Positions 34,164-43,436 of a DNA stretch of 64,000 nucleotides are shown here, in pieces (position 1 is the stretch's first letter; each line of letters begins with the position of its first letter). The notes below the pieces were generated by a model that searched no databases, was not told the origin of the DNA, and was given only the letters and a program-made list of their open reading frames with translations. The stretch lies in assembly GCA_964633975.1 (NCBI GenBank), contig CAZWKX010000006.1, positions 3,441 to 67,440 of the forward strand, written 5' to 3'. This stretch comes from CAZWKX01 sp964633975 (GTDB lineage Bacteria; Actinomycetota; Acidimicrobiia; Spongiisociales; UBA11373). Position numbers and translations under genes: made by a program.

Positions 34164-34167
34164 CGGC

Positions 34168-36282
34168 CTAGTCGGAGCCGTTGGCGTGCAGGTAGAAGTG
34201 CTCCAGGTACTCGGCGGCCATGCGGGCGGAGCCGAACGACGGCGCGATCGAGGCCATGGCCTCCTGCATCATCTCGATCCATTCCAGTGGGACGCCGTTG
34301 GTGCGGGCGTAGTAGCGAGGAGCGATCTCGTGCTCGATCAGGTGGTAGATCGCCTGCGCGTCGGCCCAATCGGTTTCATGGGGATCACCCAGCGCCCATC
34401 CATTGGCCCCGTTGAACGCCTCGGGCCACCATCCGTCGAGCACGCTCAGGTTCAGGGCGCCGTTGGCCGCCGCTTTCATGCCCGAGGTCCCGCTCGCTTC
34501 CATGGGCGGTCTGGGTGTATTCAGCCAGACGTCGGAGCCGCCCACGAGATGGCGTGCCAGCTCCATGCTGTAGTCCTCCACAAATACGACGTGCCCTCTC
34601 AGCTCCGGGCTCTTGGCCATTCCCCAGACTTGGCGGATGAGATCTTGGCCTTCGCGGTCGGCGGGATGCGCCTTGCCGCTGAAGATGAGCTGCACGGGAC
34701 GCTCCGGATTGGTGAGTATCGCCTTCAGGCGATGCCAGTCGGTGAGCAGCAGGCCGGCCCGTTTGTAGGCGGCGAACCGGCGGGCGAAGGTGATCGTGAG
34801 TCGATCCGACGGCAGGAGATCGGCGACGCGGCGCAGCTCATCGGGGCCGGCCCCGTGACGCGCCAGCTGGTCGCGCAGCCTCCGCCGGATGACGCGCAAC
34901 ATTCGCTCTTTCTGGGAGACGTGCGCCTCCCAGATCAGACGGGGTGGCAGTCGGCGGACCGCGGCCCACGCCTCGGGGTCCTTGGGCGACCGCCTGGCCC
35001 AGTCGGGTCCGCATGCCGAGGCGATGTGCTCGCTCATGGGTCCGCCCACCCAGGTGGGCAGATGGACCCCATTGGTGACGGCTCCAGCCGGACCACCGAT
35101 GATGTGCTGCCAGTCCCGGGTGATCACTTTGCCGTGACGCTTGCTGACCCCGTTAGTCGAGGCCGAGAGGCGGATGGCCAAGGCTCCCATGTCGAAGGAA
35201 CTGGGATCGGCGGCACGGCTCAGGTCGCCCAGCTGCCGGTCGGAGAGACCGGGCACCCGGCCGCTGAGGTACTTCATGGCCAGGCCGAGGTCGAAGGCCT
35301 CGTTGCCGGCGGGCACCGGGGTGTGCAGGGTGAAGACCGAGTGCCGCTTCACCTCCGCGACGGCGTCGTCGTAGGAGTGCCCGGCCTTGAGGAGGCGTGA
35401 GAGGCGTTCGATGAGGGAGAGCGCGGCGTGGCCCTCGTTGACGTGCCATGTTGACGGATCCATGCCGACGGCTTGGATGACCCGGACTCCTCCGAAGCCG
35501 AGCACGATCTCCTGGCACAGGCGCATCTCTCTGCCCCGGACGTAGAGGATGTGAGTGATCGCGCGGTCGGCGACATCGTTAGAGGGGAGGTCGGTGTCGA
35601 GCAGGAGCAAGGGCACTCGGCCCACGTCGATGCGCCAGACGCCGACATCGACGCTGCGTCCCGGCAGCTCGACGGGAACGGTGAGCGGCTCGCCGAATCG
35701 GCTGAGCACTCGGCGCAGAGGCTGGCGCGCCACTTCAATCGGTCGGTAGTCGTGCTGCTGGTTCCCGTCCGGATCGACCGCCTGGTGGAAATAGCCCCGG
35801 CGGTAGAGCAGGCCGACTCCAATCATCGGGATGCCCAGGTCGGAGGCGGCCTTTGCATAGTCGCCGGCGAGCACACCCAGGCCACCCGAGTAGAAGGGCA
35901 GGGTGTGATGCACCCCGAACTCCGTGCACAGGTAGGCGAGGCCGCCCGGCAGCGAACCGGCATGGTTGCGGCGGTACCAGGTGTCCTCCTCGTCCATGTA
36001 GGCGTTGAAAGCTGCAACGGCCCGCTCATAGAGCTCGACGAACGAGTCGTTGTCCTCGAGCACCTCCCATTGCCCCGCTGGCACCGTCTGCAGCACGGTG
36101 AGGGGGTTGGGCGAACGAATCCAGTCGGAAGGGCTGACCCGCTGCCATAGTTCGCGAGCCTCCGGCGTCCAGGTCCACCACATGTTGTACGCCAGGTCGT
36201 AGAGATGCCCGAAGGACTCAGGCAGCGAGACCGGGGTCCCGGCCGCCACGGGGATGGAGGGCAAACTGCGCGAAGGATCCAT
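34168..36282 (-). CDS. glgP: Alpha-glucan phosphorylase (GT35, bacterial/archaeal type)
   Basis: 704 residues. The N-terminal domain found in the non-classical alpha-glucan phosphorylases is present (LYDLAYNMWWTWTPEA). The catalytic part shows YSGGLGVLAGDYAKAASDLG, HVNEGHAALSLIERL, and the PLP-Lys region PMEASGTSGMKAAANGALNLS. It releases glucose-1-phosphate from maltodextrin or glycogen. No other glycogen gene is adjacent. It diverges from ltaE. Confidence 0.93.
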   Translation of the reverse strand: MDPSRSLPSIPVAAGTPVSLPESFGHLYDLAYNMWWTWTPEARELWQRVSPSDWIRSPNPLTVLQTVPAGQWEVLEDNDSFVELYERAVAAFNAYMDEEDTWYRRNHAGSLPGGLAYLCTEFGVHHTLPFYSGGLGVLAGDYAKAASDLGIPMIGVGLLYRRGYFHQAVDPDGNQQHDYRPIEVARQPLRRVLSRFGEPLTVPVELPGRSVDVGVWRIDVGRVPLLLLDTDLPSNDVADRAITHILYVRGREMRLCQEIVLGFGGVRVIQAVGMDPSTWHVNEGHAALSLIERLSRLLKAGHSYDDAVAEVKRHSVFTLHTPVPAGNEAFDLGLAMKYLSGRVPGLSDRQLGDLSRAADPSSFDMGALAIRLSASTNGVSKRHGKVITRDWQHIIGGPAGAVTNGVHLPTWVGGPMSEHIASACGPDWARRSPKDPEAWAAVRRLPPRLIWEAHVSQKERMLRVIRRRLRDQLARHGAGPDELRRVADLLPSDRLTITFARRFAAYKRAGLLLTDWHRLKAILTNPERPVQLIFSGKAHPADREGQDLIRQVWGMAKSPELRGHVVFVEDYSMELARHLVGGSDVWLNTPRPPMEASGTSGMKAAANGALNLSVLDGWWPEAFNGANGWALGDPHETDWADAQAIYHLIEHEIAPRYYARTNGVPLEWIEMMQEAMASIAPSFGSARMAAEYLEHFYLHANGSD

Positions 36283-36373
36283 GTGGTCCGTAGTCAGGGC
36301 CGCTCAGAGTACAGGATGCTGGCCCGGCTTCCACTACTCGGGTTTCCGGCCCCGGGATAGACTGCCCCGACTC

Positions 36374-37408
36374 ATGGCGTTCCCCGACGGCACCGCCGAT
36401 TTTCGCAGTGACACCGTGACTCGGCCCACGGAGGAGATGCGCCGCGCCATGGCCGAAGCCGAAGTCGGCGACGACGTGTACGGCGAGGATCCGACGGTCA
36501 ACGCGCTCGAGGAGGAATCCGCAGCGGTCGTGGGCAAGGAGGCGGCACTGTTCGTCCCCTCCGGCACGATGGGCAACCAGATCGCCGTCAACCTCCACAC
36601 TCGACCGGGGGATGAGGTCCTCTGTGTCGACTGGGCCCATGTGCGCAACTTCGAGCACGGCGCCGCAGCTGCCATCTCCGGGGTGGCGTTCCGCAACGTC
36701 GTGGGGGACCGGGGCACCATCGCTCCCGGAGATGTCGAATCGGCGTTGGAATGGTCGGGAGGGCGCATGCCCCGGGTGTCGCTGCTGGTGTGGGAGAACA
36801 CCCACAACGCTTCGGGCGGATCGGTGCTCGCGCAGGACGTCGTCGAGGAGTCGTCGTCGGCGGCGCGCCGTCGAGGTCTTGCGATCCACCTCGACGGTGC
36901 GCGGCTGTTCAACGCCTCGGTGGCGGCGAGACGACCGGCATCCGAGCTGGCCGCCGTGGCCGACAGCGTGATGTTCTGCTTCTCGAAGGGTCTGGGGGCG
37001 CCGGTGGGCTCGGTGCTCTGCGGTCCCGCCGAGTTCGTGTCGGAGGCGCGTGAGGTCCGGGAGCGTTTTGGCGGTGCGATGCGGCAGGCCGGTGTGATCG
37101 CAGCCGCTGCTCTCGTGGGCCTGCGCCGGCGGGATCGGCTTGCCGAGGACCACACTCTCGCCGGGGAGCTGGCCGAGATGCTGGCGGATCAGTTCTCAGG
37201 GGCGGTCCCGCGGCCTCCCGAGACGAACATGGTGTTGCTGGAGGGCCAGCACATCCCGGGCGGTCCGGAGGTGTTCCGCCGGGCGCTCGCGGAAGAGAGC
37301 GTGCTGGTTGGCTACATCAGACCCGGGGTCCTGCGTTTCGTGACCCACGGCGACGTCGACGCCGCCGATGTGGAACGGGTGGCCGCGGTGGCGGCAGTGC
37401 TGACATGA
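36374..37408 (+). CDS. ltaE: Low-specificity L-threonine aldolase
   Basis: 344 residues, a PLP enzyme cleaving L-threonine or allo-threonine to glycine and acetaldehyde. Features are DFRSDTVTRPT at the start, GDDVYGEDPTVN, ENTHNASGG, LDGARLFNA, and the PLP-lysine in MFCFSKGLGAPVGS. A -10-like TAGACT ends 10 nt before the ATG and there is no Shine-Dalgarno. Its stop overlaps the start of the methyltransferase gene. Confidence 0.93.
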   Translation: MAFPDGTADFRSDTVTRPTEEMRRAMAEAEVGDDVYGEDPTVNALEEESAAVVGKEAALFVPSGTMGNQIAVNLHTRPGDEVLCVDWAHVRNFEHGAAAAISGVAFRNVVGDRGTIAPGDVESALEWSGGRMPRVSLLVWENTHNASGGSVLAQDVVEESSSAARRRGLAIHLDGARLFNASVAARRPASELAAVADSVMFCFSKGLGAPVGSVLCGPAEFVSEAREVRERFGGAMRQAGVIAAAALVGLRRRDRLAEDHTLAGELAEMLADQFSGAVPRPPETNMVLLEGQHIPGGPEVFRRALAEESVLVGYIRPGVLRFVTHGDVDAADVERVAAVAAVLT

Positions 37409-38055
37409 AGACGGTCAACTACTTCCAGGGAGAGGTGATCGACATCGTCCGGCGGCTCTTCGCCGCCGAGGACGATGCACTCGCCGATGCTCGCCGCCGT
37501 GCCGAGGAGAACGGAGTCCCCCTCATCGAGGTCGCTCCGGAAGACGGCGCCATCCTCGGGGTCGTCGTGGCCTTGCTGCGGCCTCAGCTGGTCGTCGAGA
37601 TCGGCACGCTCTTCGGCTACTCAGGTACTTGGATGGCCCGTTCGCTGCCACCGGGAGGCCGGCTCGTCACATTCGAGGCGAAGCCGGAGCATGCGCAGGT
37701 GGCCCGGACCACCTTCGAGCGGGCCGGAGTGGCCGACAGAGTCGAGATCATCGTGGGCGATGCCACCGAGACGCTGGCGCGGGTGACCGGACCCGTCGAC
37801 CTTGTGTTCATCGATGCCGACAAGCCCGCCTATCCCCAGTACCTGACTTGGGCGCGGAAGGCGCTGAGGCCGGGCGGGGTCGTGATGGCCGACAACGCGC
37901 TCGACAGGGGCCGCATCGAGAATCCGGACCAGCTGCCCCGAACTCGCGCCGTCTGGGCCTTCCTGGAAGCTCTCTCTTCCGATGCGGCCTGGCAATCGGC
38001 CATGATTCCCACCCTTGAGGGCCTCGCCATCGGAGTGCGCACGGAGGCGCCTTGA
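37405..38055 (+). CDS. O-methyltransferase (class I, CCoAOMT-like)
   Basis: 216 residues, ATGA-coupled to ltaE. Motifs are VVEIGTLFGYSGTWMARSLP (SAM site), TFEAKPEHA, VIEIIVGDATET-type acidic loop and FIDADKPAYPQYL with the metal-binding Asp, then MADNALDRGRI. This is the Mg-dependent O-methyltransferase family 3; the acceptor is unknown. Its stop overlaps the TTG of fabD, so the fatty-acid genes are probably in the same transcript. Confidence 0.88.
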   Translation: MKTVNYFQGEVIDIVRRLFAAEDDALADARRRAEENGVPLIEVAPEDGAILGVVVALLRPQLVVEIGTLFGYSGTWMARSLPPGGRLVTFEAKPEHAQVARTTFERAGVADRVEIIVGDATETLARVTGPVDLVFIDADKPAYPQYLTWARKALRPGGVVMADNALDRGRIENPDQLPRTRAVWAFLEALSSDAAWQSAMIPTLEGLAIGVRTEAP

Positions 38056-38978
38056 GCTACGCGATCCTCTTTCCCGGCCAGGGCAGCCAGGCCGTGGGCA
38101 TGGGGTCGGACCTCTTCGCCGCCCGCCCCGATCTCCTAGGCGGAGCGGCGGATGCCGTTCTCGGATGGTCGCTTCGGGATCTGTGCCTCGAGGGCTCGGA
38201 GGACGAGCTGACCCGCACCGAGAAGGCGCAGCCGGCCCTTTACGCGGTGTCCTACACCCTCTGGGACGAGCTGCAGTCCCGTCTCGATCACCCGCCGGGA
38301 GCCGCTGCCGGGCACTCACTGGGGGAGTACACCGCGCTGGCCGCCGCCGGAGCGATGTCGTTCGAGGATGGGCTGCGCCTGGTGTCGGCGCGGGGTAGGG
38401 CCATGGCGGCCGCCGCCGGCGTCGAGCGCTCCGGCATGGCCGCCCTGCTCGGGGGTGAGGAGGGCGCCGCGGAGTCGCTCGTCGCCGAGCGCCGTCGCCG
38501 GGGTGGCCGGCTGTGGGTGGCGAACATGAATGCCCCGGGGCAGGTGGTCGTGGCCGGAGCGCTCGACGACATCGCCTGGGTCGTCGAGGCCGCCGGCAAG
38601 CGGGGGTTTCGTGGGGCCGTGCCGCTCAAGGTGGCCGGCGCTTTCCACTCGCCGTTTATGTCCACGGCCGCCGCTGAGCTGGCCGATACGATCGCCACCG
38701 TCGAGTTCGGAAGGACTGCCTTTCCGGTCTGGGCCAACACCACCGCTCTTCCTCACGGCGCTGATGTGGGCGCCACGCTCCTCGAGCAGCTGACGGCGCC
38801 GGTCCGCTTCGCCGAGATGCTGGAGAACATGGCGGGTGCCGGCGTCGAGCGGTTTGTGCACGTGGGCCCGGGGGATGTAACCGCCGGCCTTGCCAAGAGG
38901 TCCGTAAGGGGTGCGGAGGTTCTCGTGGTGTCGAATCGGGACCAGGTCGACGCCGCCGCCGAGGTGCTGAGCTCATGA
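38052..38978 (+). CDS. fabD: Malonyl-CoA:ACP transacylase
   Basis: 308 residues from a TTG overlapping the upstream stop, with GGAGG 4 nt upstream. Signature LFPGQGSQAVGMG, nucleophile Ser89 in GHSLGEYTALAA, and GAFHSPFM carrying the active-site His. It loads malonyl groups onto ACP. First gene of fabD-fabH-fabG-acpP-fabF. Confidence 0.95.
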   Translation: MSYAILFPGQGSQAVGMGSDLFAARPDLLGGAADAVLGWSLRDLCLEGSEDELTRTEKAQPALYAVSYTLWDELQSRLDHPPGAAAGHSLGEYTALAAAGAMSFEDGLRLVSARGRAMAAAAGVERSGMAALLGGEEGAAESLVAERRRRGGRLWVANMNAPGQVVVAGALDDIAWVVEAAGKRGFRGAVPLKVAGAFHSPFMSTAAAELADTIATVEFGRTAFPVWANTTALPHGADVGATLLEQLTAPVRFAEMLENMAGAGVERFVHVGPGDVTAGLAKRSVRGAEVLVVSNRDQVDAAAEVLSS

Positions 38979-38994
38979 GGGAGGAGGAGCCGCG

Positions 38995-40068
38995 GTGCGC
39001 AACGCGGTCATAACGGGTTGGGGCAAGTGCTTGCCGCCGGCAGTGCTCACCAATGCCGATCTGGAGACGCTGACCGATACGAGCGACGAGTGGATCAGCA
39101 CCAGAACGGGAATCAAGGAGCGGCGCATCAGCCACGTCGACACCTCCGACCTGGCCACCGTCGCCGGACTGCGGGCCATCGCCGCGGCCGGCCTCGAGCC
39201 CGACGACATCGACCTGGTTCTCCTGGCGACCTGTACTCCCGACGGCCTCGTGCCGAGCACTGCGGTGCGGGCCCAGCACAAGATGGGGATCGGCGGGGCC
39301 GGGGCCATGGACCTCAACGCCACCTGCTCCGGTTTCATCTACGCTCTCACCACTGCTGACCAGATGATCGAGACCGGTGCCCTCGACCGGGTGCTCGTTA
39401 TCGCTGCCGAGAAACTCCACTTCTGGATCGATTTCACCGATCGGTCGACGAGCGTCCTTTTTGGCGACGGCGCCGGCGCCGTTGTCGTCGAGGCAACGGA
39501 CGATCCGAAGCCGGGACTGCTCTCCTTCGAGTTGGGCGCCGACGGGTCGGCGGCGGACATCCTGTGCGTCCATGGCGGCGGCACTGCGGGTGTGCCCCGA
39601 CGCGAGCAGTATCAGACCATGCACATGGAGGGACCTGCCGTGTTCCGCCGTGCCGTCGAGGTCATGGGCGACGCATCAGAGCGCGTGATCGCAGCAGCCG
39701 GGCTCGAGCGCAAGGACGTCTGTCTCCTGATCCCGCACCAGGCCAACATCCGCATCATCGACGCGACGGCGCGCCGGATAGGACTGGCACCCGAGCAGGT
39801 CTACGTGAACATCGCCTCTTACGGCAACACCTCGGCTGCCACCATTCCTATCGCGCTGGCCGAGGCGCTCGAGGAGGGCCGTGTCTCGGCGGGGGATGTG
39901 ATCGTCTTCGCCGCCTTCGGGGGCGGCCTCACCTGGGCGGCCGCGGCGTATCGGTGGCCATCGAGGACCGAGCCCCTCGGTGTGAGTGATGCAGAGCTGC
40001 CCCAGACCGACGCTACTGCCGTGGAGCTGCTGGAACCCAACATCGCCCTGCATGGGAAAGGGGTGTAG
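38995..40068 (+). CDS. fabH: Beta-ketoacyl-ACP synthase III
   Basis: 357 residues from a GTG after GAGGAGGAG. The KASIII triad is Cys111 (NATCSGFIYAL), His248 (PHQANIRII) and Asn278 (YGNTSAATIP). It starts fatty-acid synthesis from an acyl-CoA primer. The family core ends near FGGGLTWAAAAYRW; about 38 extra residues follow, more than usual, without recognisable motifs. Confidence 0.95.
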   Translation: MRNAVITGWGKCLPPAVLTNADLETLTDTSDEWISTRTGIKERRISHVDTSDLATVAGLRAIAAAGLEPDDIDLVLLATCTPDGLVPSTAVRAQHKMGIGGAGAMDLNATCSGFIYALTTADQMIETGALDRVLVIAAEKLHFWIDFTDRSTSVLFGDGAGAVVVEATDDPKPGLLSFELGADGSAADILCVHGGGTAGVPRREQYQTMHMEGPAVFRRAVEVMGDASERVIAAAGLERKDVCLLIPHQANIRIIDATARRIGLAPEQVYVNIASYGNTSAATIPIALAEALEEGRVSAGDVIVFAAFGGGLTWAAAAYRWPSRTEPLGVSDAELPQTDATAVELLEPNIALHGKGV

Positions 40069-40071
40069 ATC

Positions 40072-40803
40072 ATGAGCCGAGTGGCACTCGTCACCGGGGC
40101 CGGTCGGGGAATCGGCCGGGCCATCGCCGGGAACCTGGCCGGCCTGGGCCACCGTGTGGCGGTGAACGATCTGACGGCCGACGCTGCGGCCGCCACGGTG
40201 GCAGCCGTCGAGGCGGCGGGAGGCGAGGCGGTGGCCGCAGGTGCCGACGTCACGGATGAGGCCGCAGTCGCCAAGATGTTCGAAGAGGTGGCGGATCGCC
40301 TCGGTCCGGTGGAGATCCTCGTCAACAATGCCGGGATCACACGCGACAACCTGGTGCTGCGTATGTCCCCTGATGACTGGGACGCGGTGCTGAACACGAA
40401 TCTGCGTGCCGTGTACCTGTGCACCCGGGCTGCGCTTCGATCGATGCTGAAGGCTCGCTGGGGGCGGATCGTGTCGATCAGCTCGGTCTCGGGTCTTCGC
40501 GGCAATGCCGGCCAGGCCAACTACGCGGCGGCCAAGGCGGGCCTCATCGGATTCACCAAGACGGTGGCCAAGGAGGTTGGCTCGCGCAACGTTACGGTGA
40601 ACGCGGTGGCTCCGGGCTTCATCGAGACCGAGATGACAGCGGAGCTGCCGGCCTCCGTGCGGGAGGCGCTGCTGCCCGCCATCTCGTTGGGCCGGTTCGG
40701 CACGCCGCAAGATGTCGCTTCCGCCGTCGGCTATCTTGCCTCCGACTCGGCTTCGTACATCACCGGTCAGGTGATCGTCGTCGACGGTGGATTGGCACTG
40801 TAG
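40072..40803 (+). CDS. fabG: 3-Oxoacyl-ACP reductase
   Basis: 243 residues. SDR fold with TGAGRGIGRAIA, NNAGITRDNL, a Ser in SISSVSG, and Tyr151/Lys155 in NYAAAKAGL, the same numbering as E. coli FabG. The FIETEMT segment and C-terminal ITGQVIVVDGG are typical. It reduces beta-ketoacyl-ACP with NADPH. Confidence 0.94.
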   Translation: MSRVALVTGAGRGIGRAIAGNLAGLGHRVAVNDLTADAAAATVAAVEAAGGEAVAAGADVTDEAAVAKMFEEVADRLGPVEILVNNAGITRDNLVLRMSPDDWDAVLNTNLRAVYLCTRAALRSMLKARWGRIVSISSVSGLRGNAGQANYAAAKAGLIGFTKTVAKEVGSRNVTVNAVAPGFIETEMTAELPASVREALLPAISLGRFGTPQDVASAVGYLASDSASYITGQVIVVDGGLAL

Positions 40804-40815
40804 GAGAGAGGACCA

Positions 40816-41061
40816 ATGGAACGGCCCGAAATCGAGAAGAAGCTCGTCGAGTTGCTCGTCGATGAGCTAGGCATCGATAGCGAGAGCATCACGATGGACG
40901 CCACCTTCGAAGAGGATCTCGAGGTCGACTCGCTTGGCGTTGTCGAACTTCTGATGGCGCTCGAGGACACCTTTGGCGTCAAGATCCCCGACGAGGAGGC
41001 GGAAGCCATCTCCACGGTCGGCGAGGCCGTCGATCTGGTGATGCAGAAGCTCGGAGGCTGA
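40816..41061 (+). CDS. acpP: Acyl carrier protein
   Basis: 81 residues, highly acidic. Ser39 in DSLGVVELLMALED is the 4'-phosphopantetheine site. Three-helix ACP pattern throughout. GGAGAGAGG precedes the ATG. Confidence 0.96.
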   Translation: MERPEIEKKLVELLVDELGIDSESITMDATFEEDLEVDSLGVVELLMALEDTFGVKIPDEEAEAISTVGEAVDLVMQKLGG

Positions 41062-41065
41062 CCAC

Positions 41066-42307
41066 GTGTCCGACCGCCGGGTCGTCGTCACCGGGCTCGG
41101 CGCCGTCACGCCGCTTGGTCTCGACGTGGCCACCACCTGGCAGGCCATGCTCGCCGGACGTTCCGGCGTGCGCGAGATTGCCTCGTTCGACGCTTCGCCC
41201 CTGGCGGTGCGAATCGCTGCGGAGATCCCGGACTTCGATCCCGACGATTGGATGGGTCGCCGCGCCGCTATGCATCTGGACCGCTACGCCCAGCTCTTCT
41301 GGGCTTCGACGAAGCAGGCGCTGGACGATGCCGGCTTGGCCTTCGAGGAAGACGACCCGCAGGCGCAGCGCGCCGGTGTGGCCCTAGGCAGCGGCATCGG
41401 CGGCATCATGACCTTCCAGGAGTCGATGGACACGATGCGGCAGAGGGGGCACGACCGTGTCAGCCCCTACGCCATTCCCCGCATCATCTCCAACATGGGG
41501 GCGGGAGTGGTGTCGATTGATTTCAACCTACTCGGGCCCAACGTGTGCTCGGTGACGGCGTGTGCCGCCTCGGCCAATGCACTCGGCGATGCCGCCGAGA
41601 TCATCAAACGCGGCGACGCCGACATCATGGTTGCCGGCGGAGCCGAGGCCGCCGTGTGCGAGTTCGCCGTGACCGGGTTCATGCAGTCTCGGGCTCTGAG
41701 CAGGCGCAACGACGATCCGGCCGGGGCTTCCCGGCCCTTCGACAAGGACCGTGACGGCTTTGTTATAGGTGAAGGGGCGGCCACGCTCGTGCTCGAAGAG
41801 CTCGGGCACGCGCTGGCCCGGGGAGCGAACATCTATGCGGAGCTCATCGGCTACGGGATGTCGTCGGACGGCTTCCACATGACCCTGCCTCGTCCCGGAG
41901 GGGCCGGGGCGGCATGGGCCATGAAGAACGCGCTGGGAAACGCCGGGCTCGACGCCTCCGACGTCGACTACATCAACGCCCACGGTACCTCAACGCAGGC
42001 GAACGACAGCGCCGAGACCGCCGCCATCAGGACCGTGTTTGGGGATCATGCCGACGGGCTGCCCGTGTCCTCGACCAAGTCGATGACCGGCCACCTGCTG
42101 GGCGGCGCCGGAGCGCTGGAGTCGATGGTGTGCATCTTGGCCCTCCGCGACGGGGTCGTGCCGCCGACCATCAACTACGAGATTCCCGATCCCGAGTGTG
42201 ATCTCGACTATGTGCCCAACGAAGCTCGCCAGGTGAGGGTGCGCCGTGCCATGACCAACTCGTTCGGTTTTGGGGGCCACAACGTCGCTCTGGTGTTCAC
42301 CGCCTGA
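41066..42307 (+). CDS. fabF: Beta-ketoacyl-ACP synthase II
   Basis: 413 residues from a GTG 4 bp after acpP. Catalytic Cys166 is in VTACAASANALGDA; the two His are in NAHGTSTQAND and KSMTGHLLGGAGALE. The C-terminus ends NSFGFGGHNVALVF. It elongates acyl-ACP. Last gene of the fab operon; a strong hairpin lies downstream. Confidence 0.96.
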   Translation: MSDRRVVVTGLGAVTPLGLDVATTWQAMLAGRSGVREIASFDASPLAVRIAAEIPDFDPDDWMGRRAAMHLDRYAQLFWASTKQALDDAGLAFEEDDPQAQRAGVALGSGIGGIMTFQESMDTMRQRGHDRVSPYAIPRIISNMGAGVVSIDFNLLGPNVCSVTACAASANALGDAAEIIKRGDADIMVAGGAEAAVCEFAVTGFMQSRALSRRNDDPAGASRPFDKDRDGFVIGEGAATLVLEELGHALARGANIYAELIGYGMSSDGFHMTLPRPGGAGAAWAMKNALGNAGLDASDVDYINAHGTSTQANDSAETAAIRTVFGDHADGLPVSSTKSMTGHLLGGAGALESMVCILALRDGVVPPTINYEIPDPECDLDYVPNEARQVRVRRAMTNSFGFGGHNVALVFTA

Positions 42308-42399
42308 CTCCGAGCACGCGTAGGTACCGGGGGAGCGATAGTTTGCGGTACACAAACTTGCTGAAGATGGGCTTCGGGAGCGAAATGAAGCCTCTTGCG

Positions 42400-42421
42400 C
42401 GGTGCCGGCGAGCCGGCACCG
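42400..42421. terminator. Hairpin downstream of the fab operon
   Basis: CGGTGCCGGC and GCCGGCACCG form a perfect 10-bp inverted repeat around 2 nt (4-nt effective loop). It lies 92 bp after fabF and 53 bp before the next gene. No T-tract follows. Confidence 0.6.
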
Positions 42422-42474
42422 GGTAGGGTCGGCGAGTAGAGATCAATAGGAGCAGAGAGCAAGAGGGAGGAAGC

Positions 42475-43194
42475 ATGGCAGGACGCACGAGAGGCCATGG
42501 AGGTGTCGTGCTGGTACTGATTCTGGCGCTGGCGCTGCTGGCTGCCGCCTGTGGCGACGACAGCAGCGTCTTCGGCTTGGGAAACGACACTTCGACCACC
42601 GCCGCCGGGGATCAGACGACGGTTGCCGGGGAGCCGACGACCACGGGGCCGCAGCCGGAGCCGACGACGACCACGAAGCCGCAACCGGAGCCGACGACGA
42701 CCACGGAGCAGCAGCCGCAGCAGACCACGACGACGACAACGCAGCCACCGCCGACGGCAGTCCTGTTGCCCTCGTCGCAGGCCTACTACAGCGAGTTCAC
42801 TCTGATCTCCGGCTTCATTCCCGACCCGTGGCAGTACGGTCCCGCCAACGCCGGCTCGACCGATCCGGTAGACGTGAGCTATCTGGGGAACCCAAGCTGC
42901 TACGGGTACGCCAACGACATCCCGGACTTCGAGCTGTCCTACACGGCCGGCTCTCAGGATCTGCTGCGCTTGTACTTCGTGGCAGACGATCCCTCCGACG
43001 ACACGGTGTTGATCATCAACGATCCGGTTGGGCAGTGGCACTGCAACGACGACTCGTGGTCGACCTACAACCCAACGTTGGACTTCGCCTTCCCGGCGTC
43101 CGGTGTCTACGACATTTGGATCGGGACGTACCACGAAGGCGAGTTGATCAGAGGAACGTTCTACGTCACCGAGGTTGACGCCAACCACCCGTAG
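42475..43194 (+). CDS. Secreted lipoprotein with TTTT/PEP-rich linker
   Basis: 239 residues; GGGAGGAAGC precedes the ATG. Lipobox LLAAAC (Cys26). Residues about 40-100 are a low-complexity linker of Thr, Pro, Gln and Glu containing two PEPTTTT units. The remaining 140 residues look like a beta-sandwich, with PDFELSYTAGSQDLLRLYF and SGVYDIWIGTY resembling the bacterial pre-peptidase C-terminal domain. Two Cys (SCYGY, WHCNDD) may be disulfide-bonded. Function unknown. Confidence 0.8.
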   Translation: MAGRTRGHGGVVLVLILALALLAAACGDDSSVFGLGNDTSTTAAGDQTTVAGEPTTTGPQPEPTTTTKPQPEPTTTTEQQPQQTTTTTTQPPPTAVLLPSSQAYYSEFTLISGFIPDPWQYGPANAGSTDPVDVSYLGNPSCYGYANDIPDFELSYTAGSQDLLRLYFVADDPSDDTVLIINDPVGQWHCNDDSWSTYNPTLDFAFPASGVYDIWIGTYHEGELIRGTFYVTEVDANHP

Positions 43195-43226
43195 GAGGAT
43201 CGACGGCGGCTGAGATCGACCGGAGG

Positions 43227-43242
43227 CGGCTCGTTAGAGCCG
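43227..43242. terminator. Weak hairpin after the lipoprotein gene
   Basis: CGGCTC-GTTA-GAGCCG, a 6-bp stem with a tetraloop, 33 bp after the stop. The rest of the 242-bp gap up to 43437 shows nothing I can support. Confidence 0.35.
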
Positions 43243-43436
43243 GCGACTGCTTCGCGGCGCGATAGTTGGCGATCTGCGCATACGGGCAGGGGAGCCGTCG
43301 GCGTCCCCGAGGACGAGGCCTTTTCGTTTGGCGTCGCGACTCGGCTTTCCGTGACCGTTTCTCCGGGCACCGGCCGTAGGTCGGGCGCCGGCGGCTAGGG
43401 TTCGGCCTGCCCCGACGCCGATTGGCCTTTCATGAA

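Noticed and set aside
43195..43436. tRNA or other RNA gene in the 242-bp gap before the Na/Pi transporter
   Set aside because: No cloverleaf-like arms with a GGTTCGAATCC-type T-loop; only a weak 6-bp hairpin was found.
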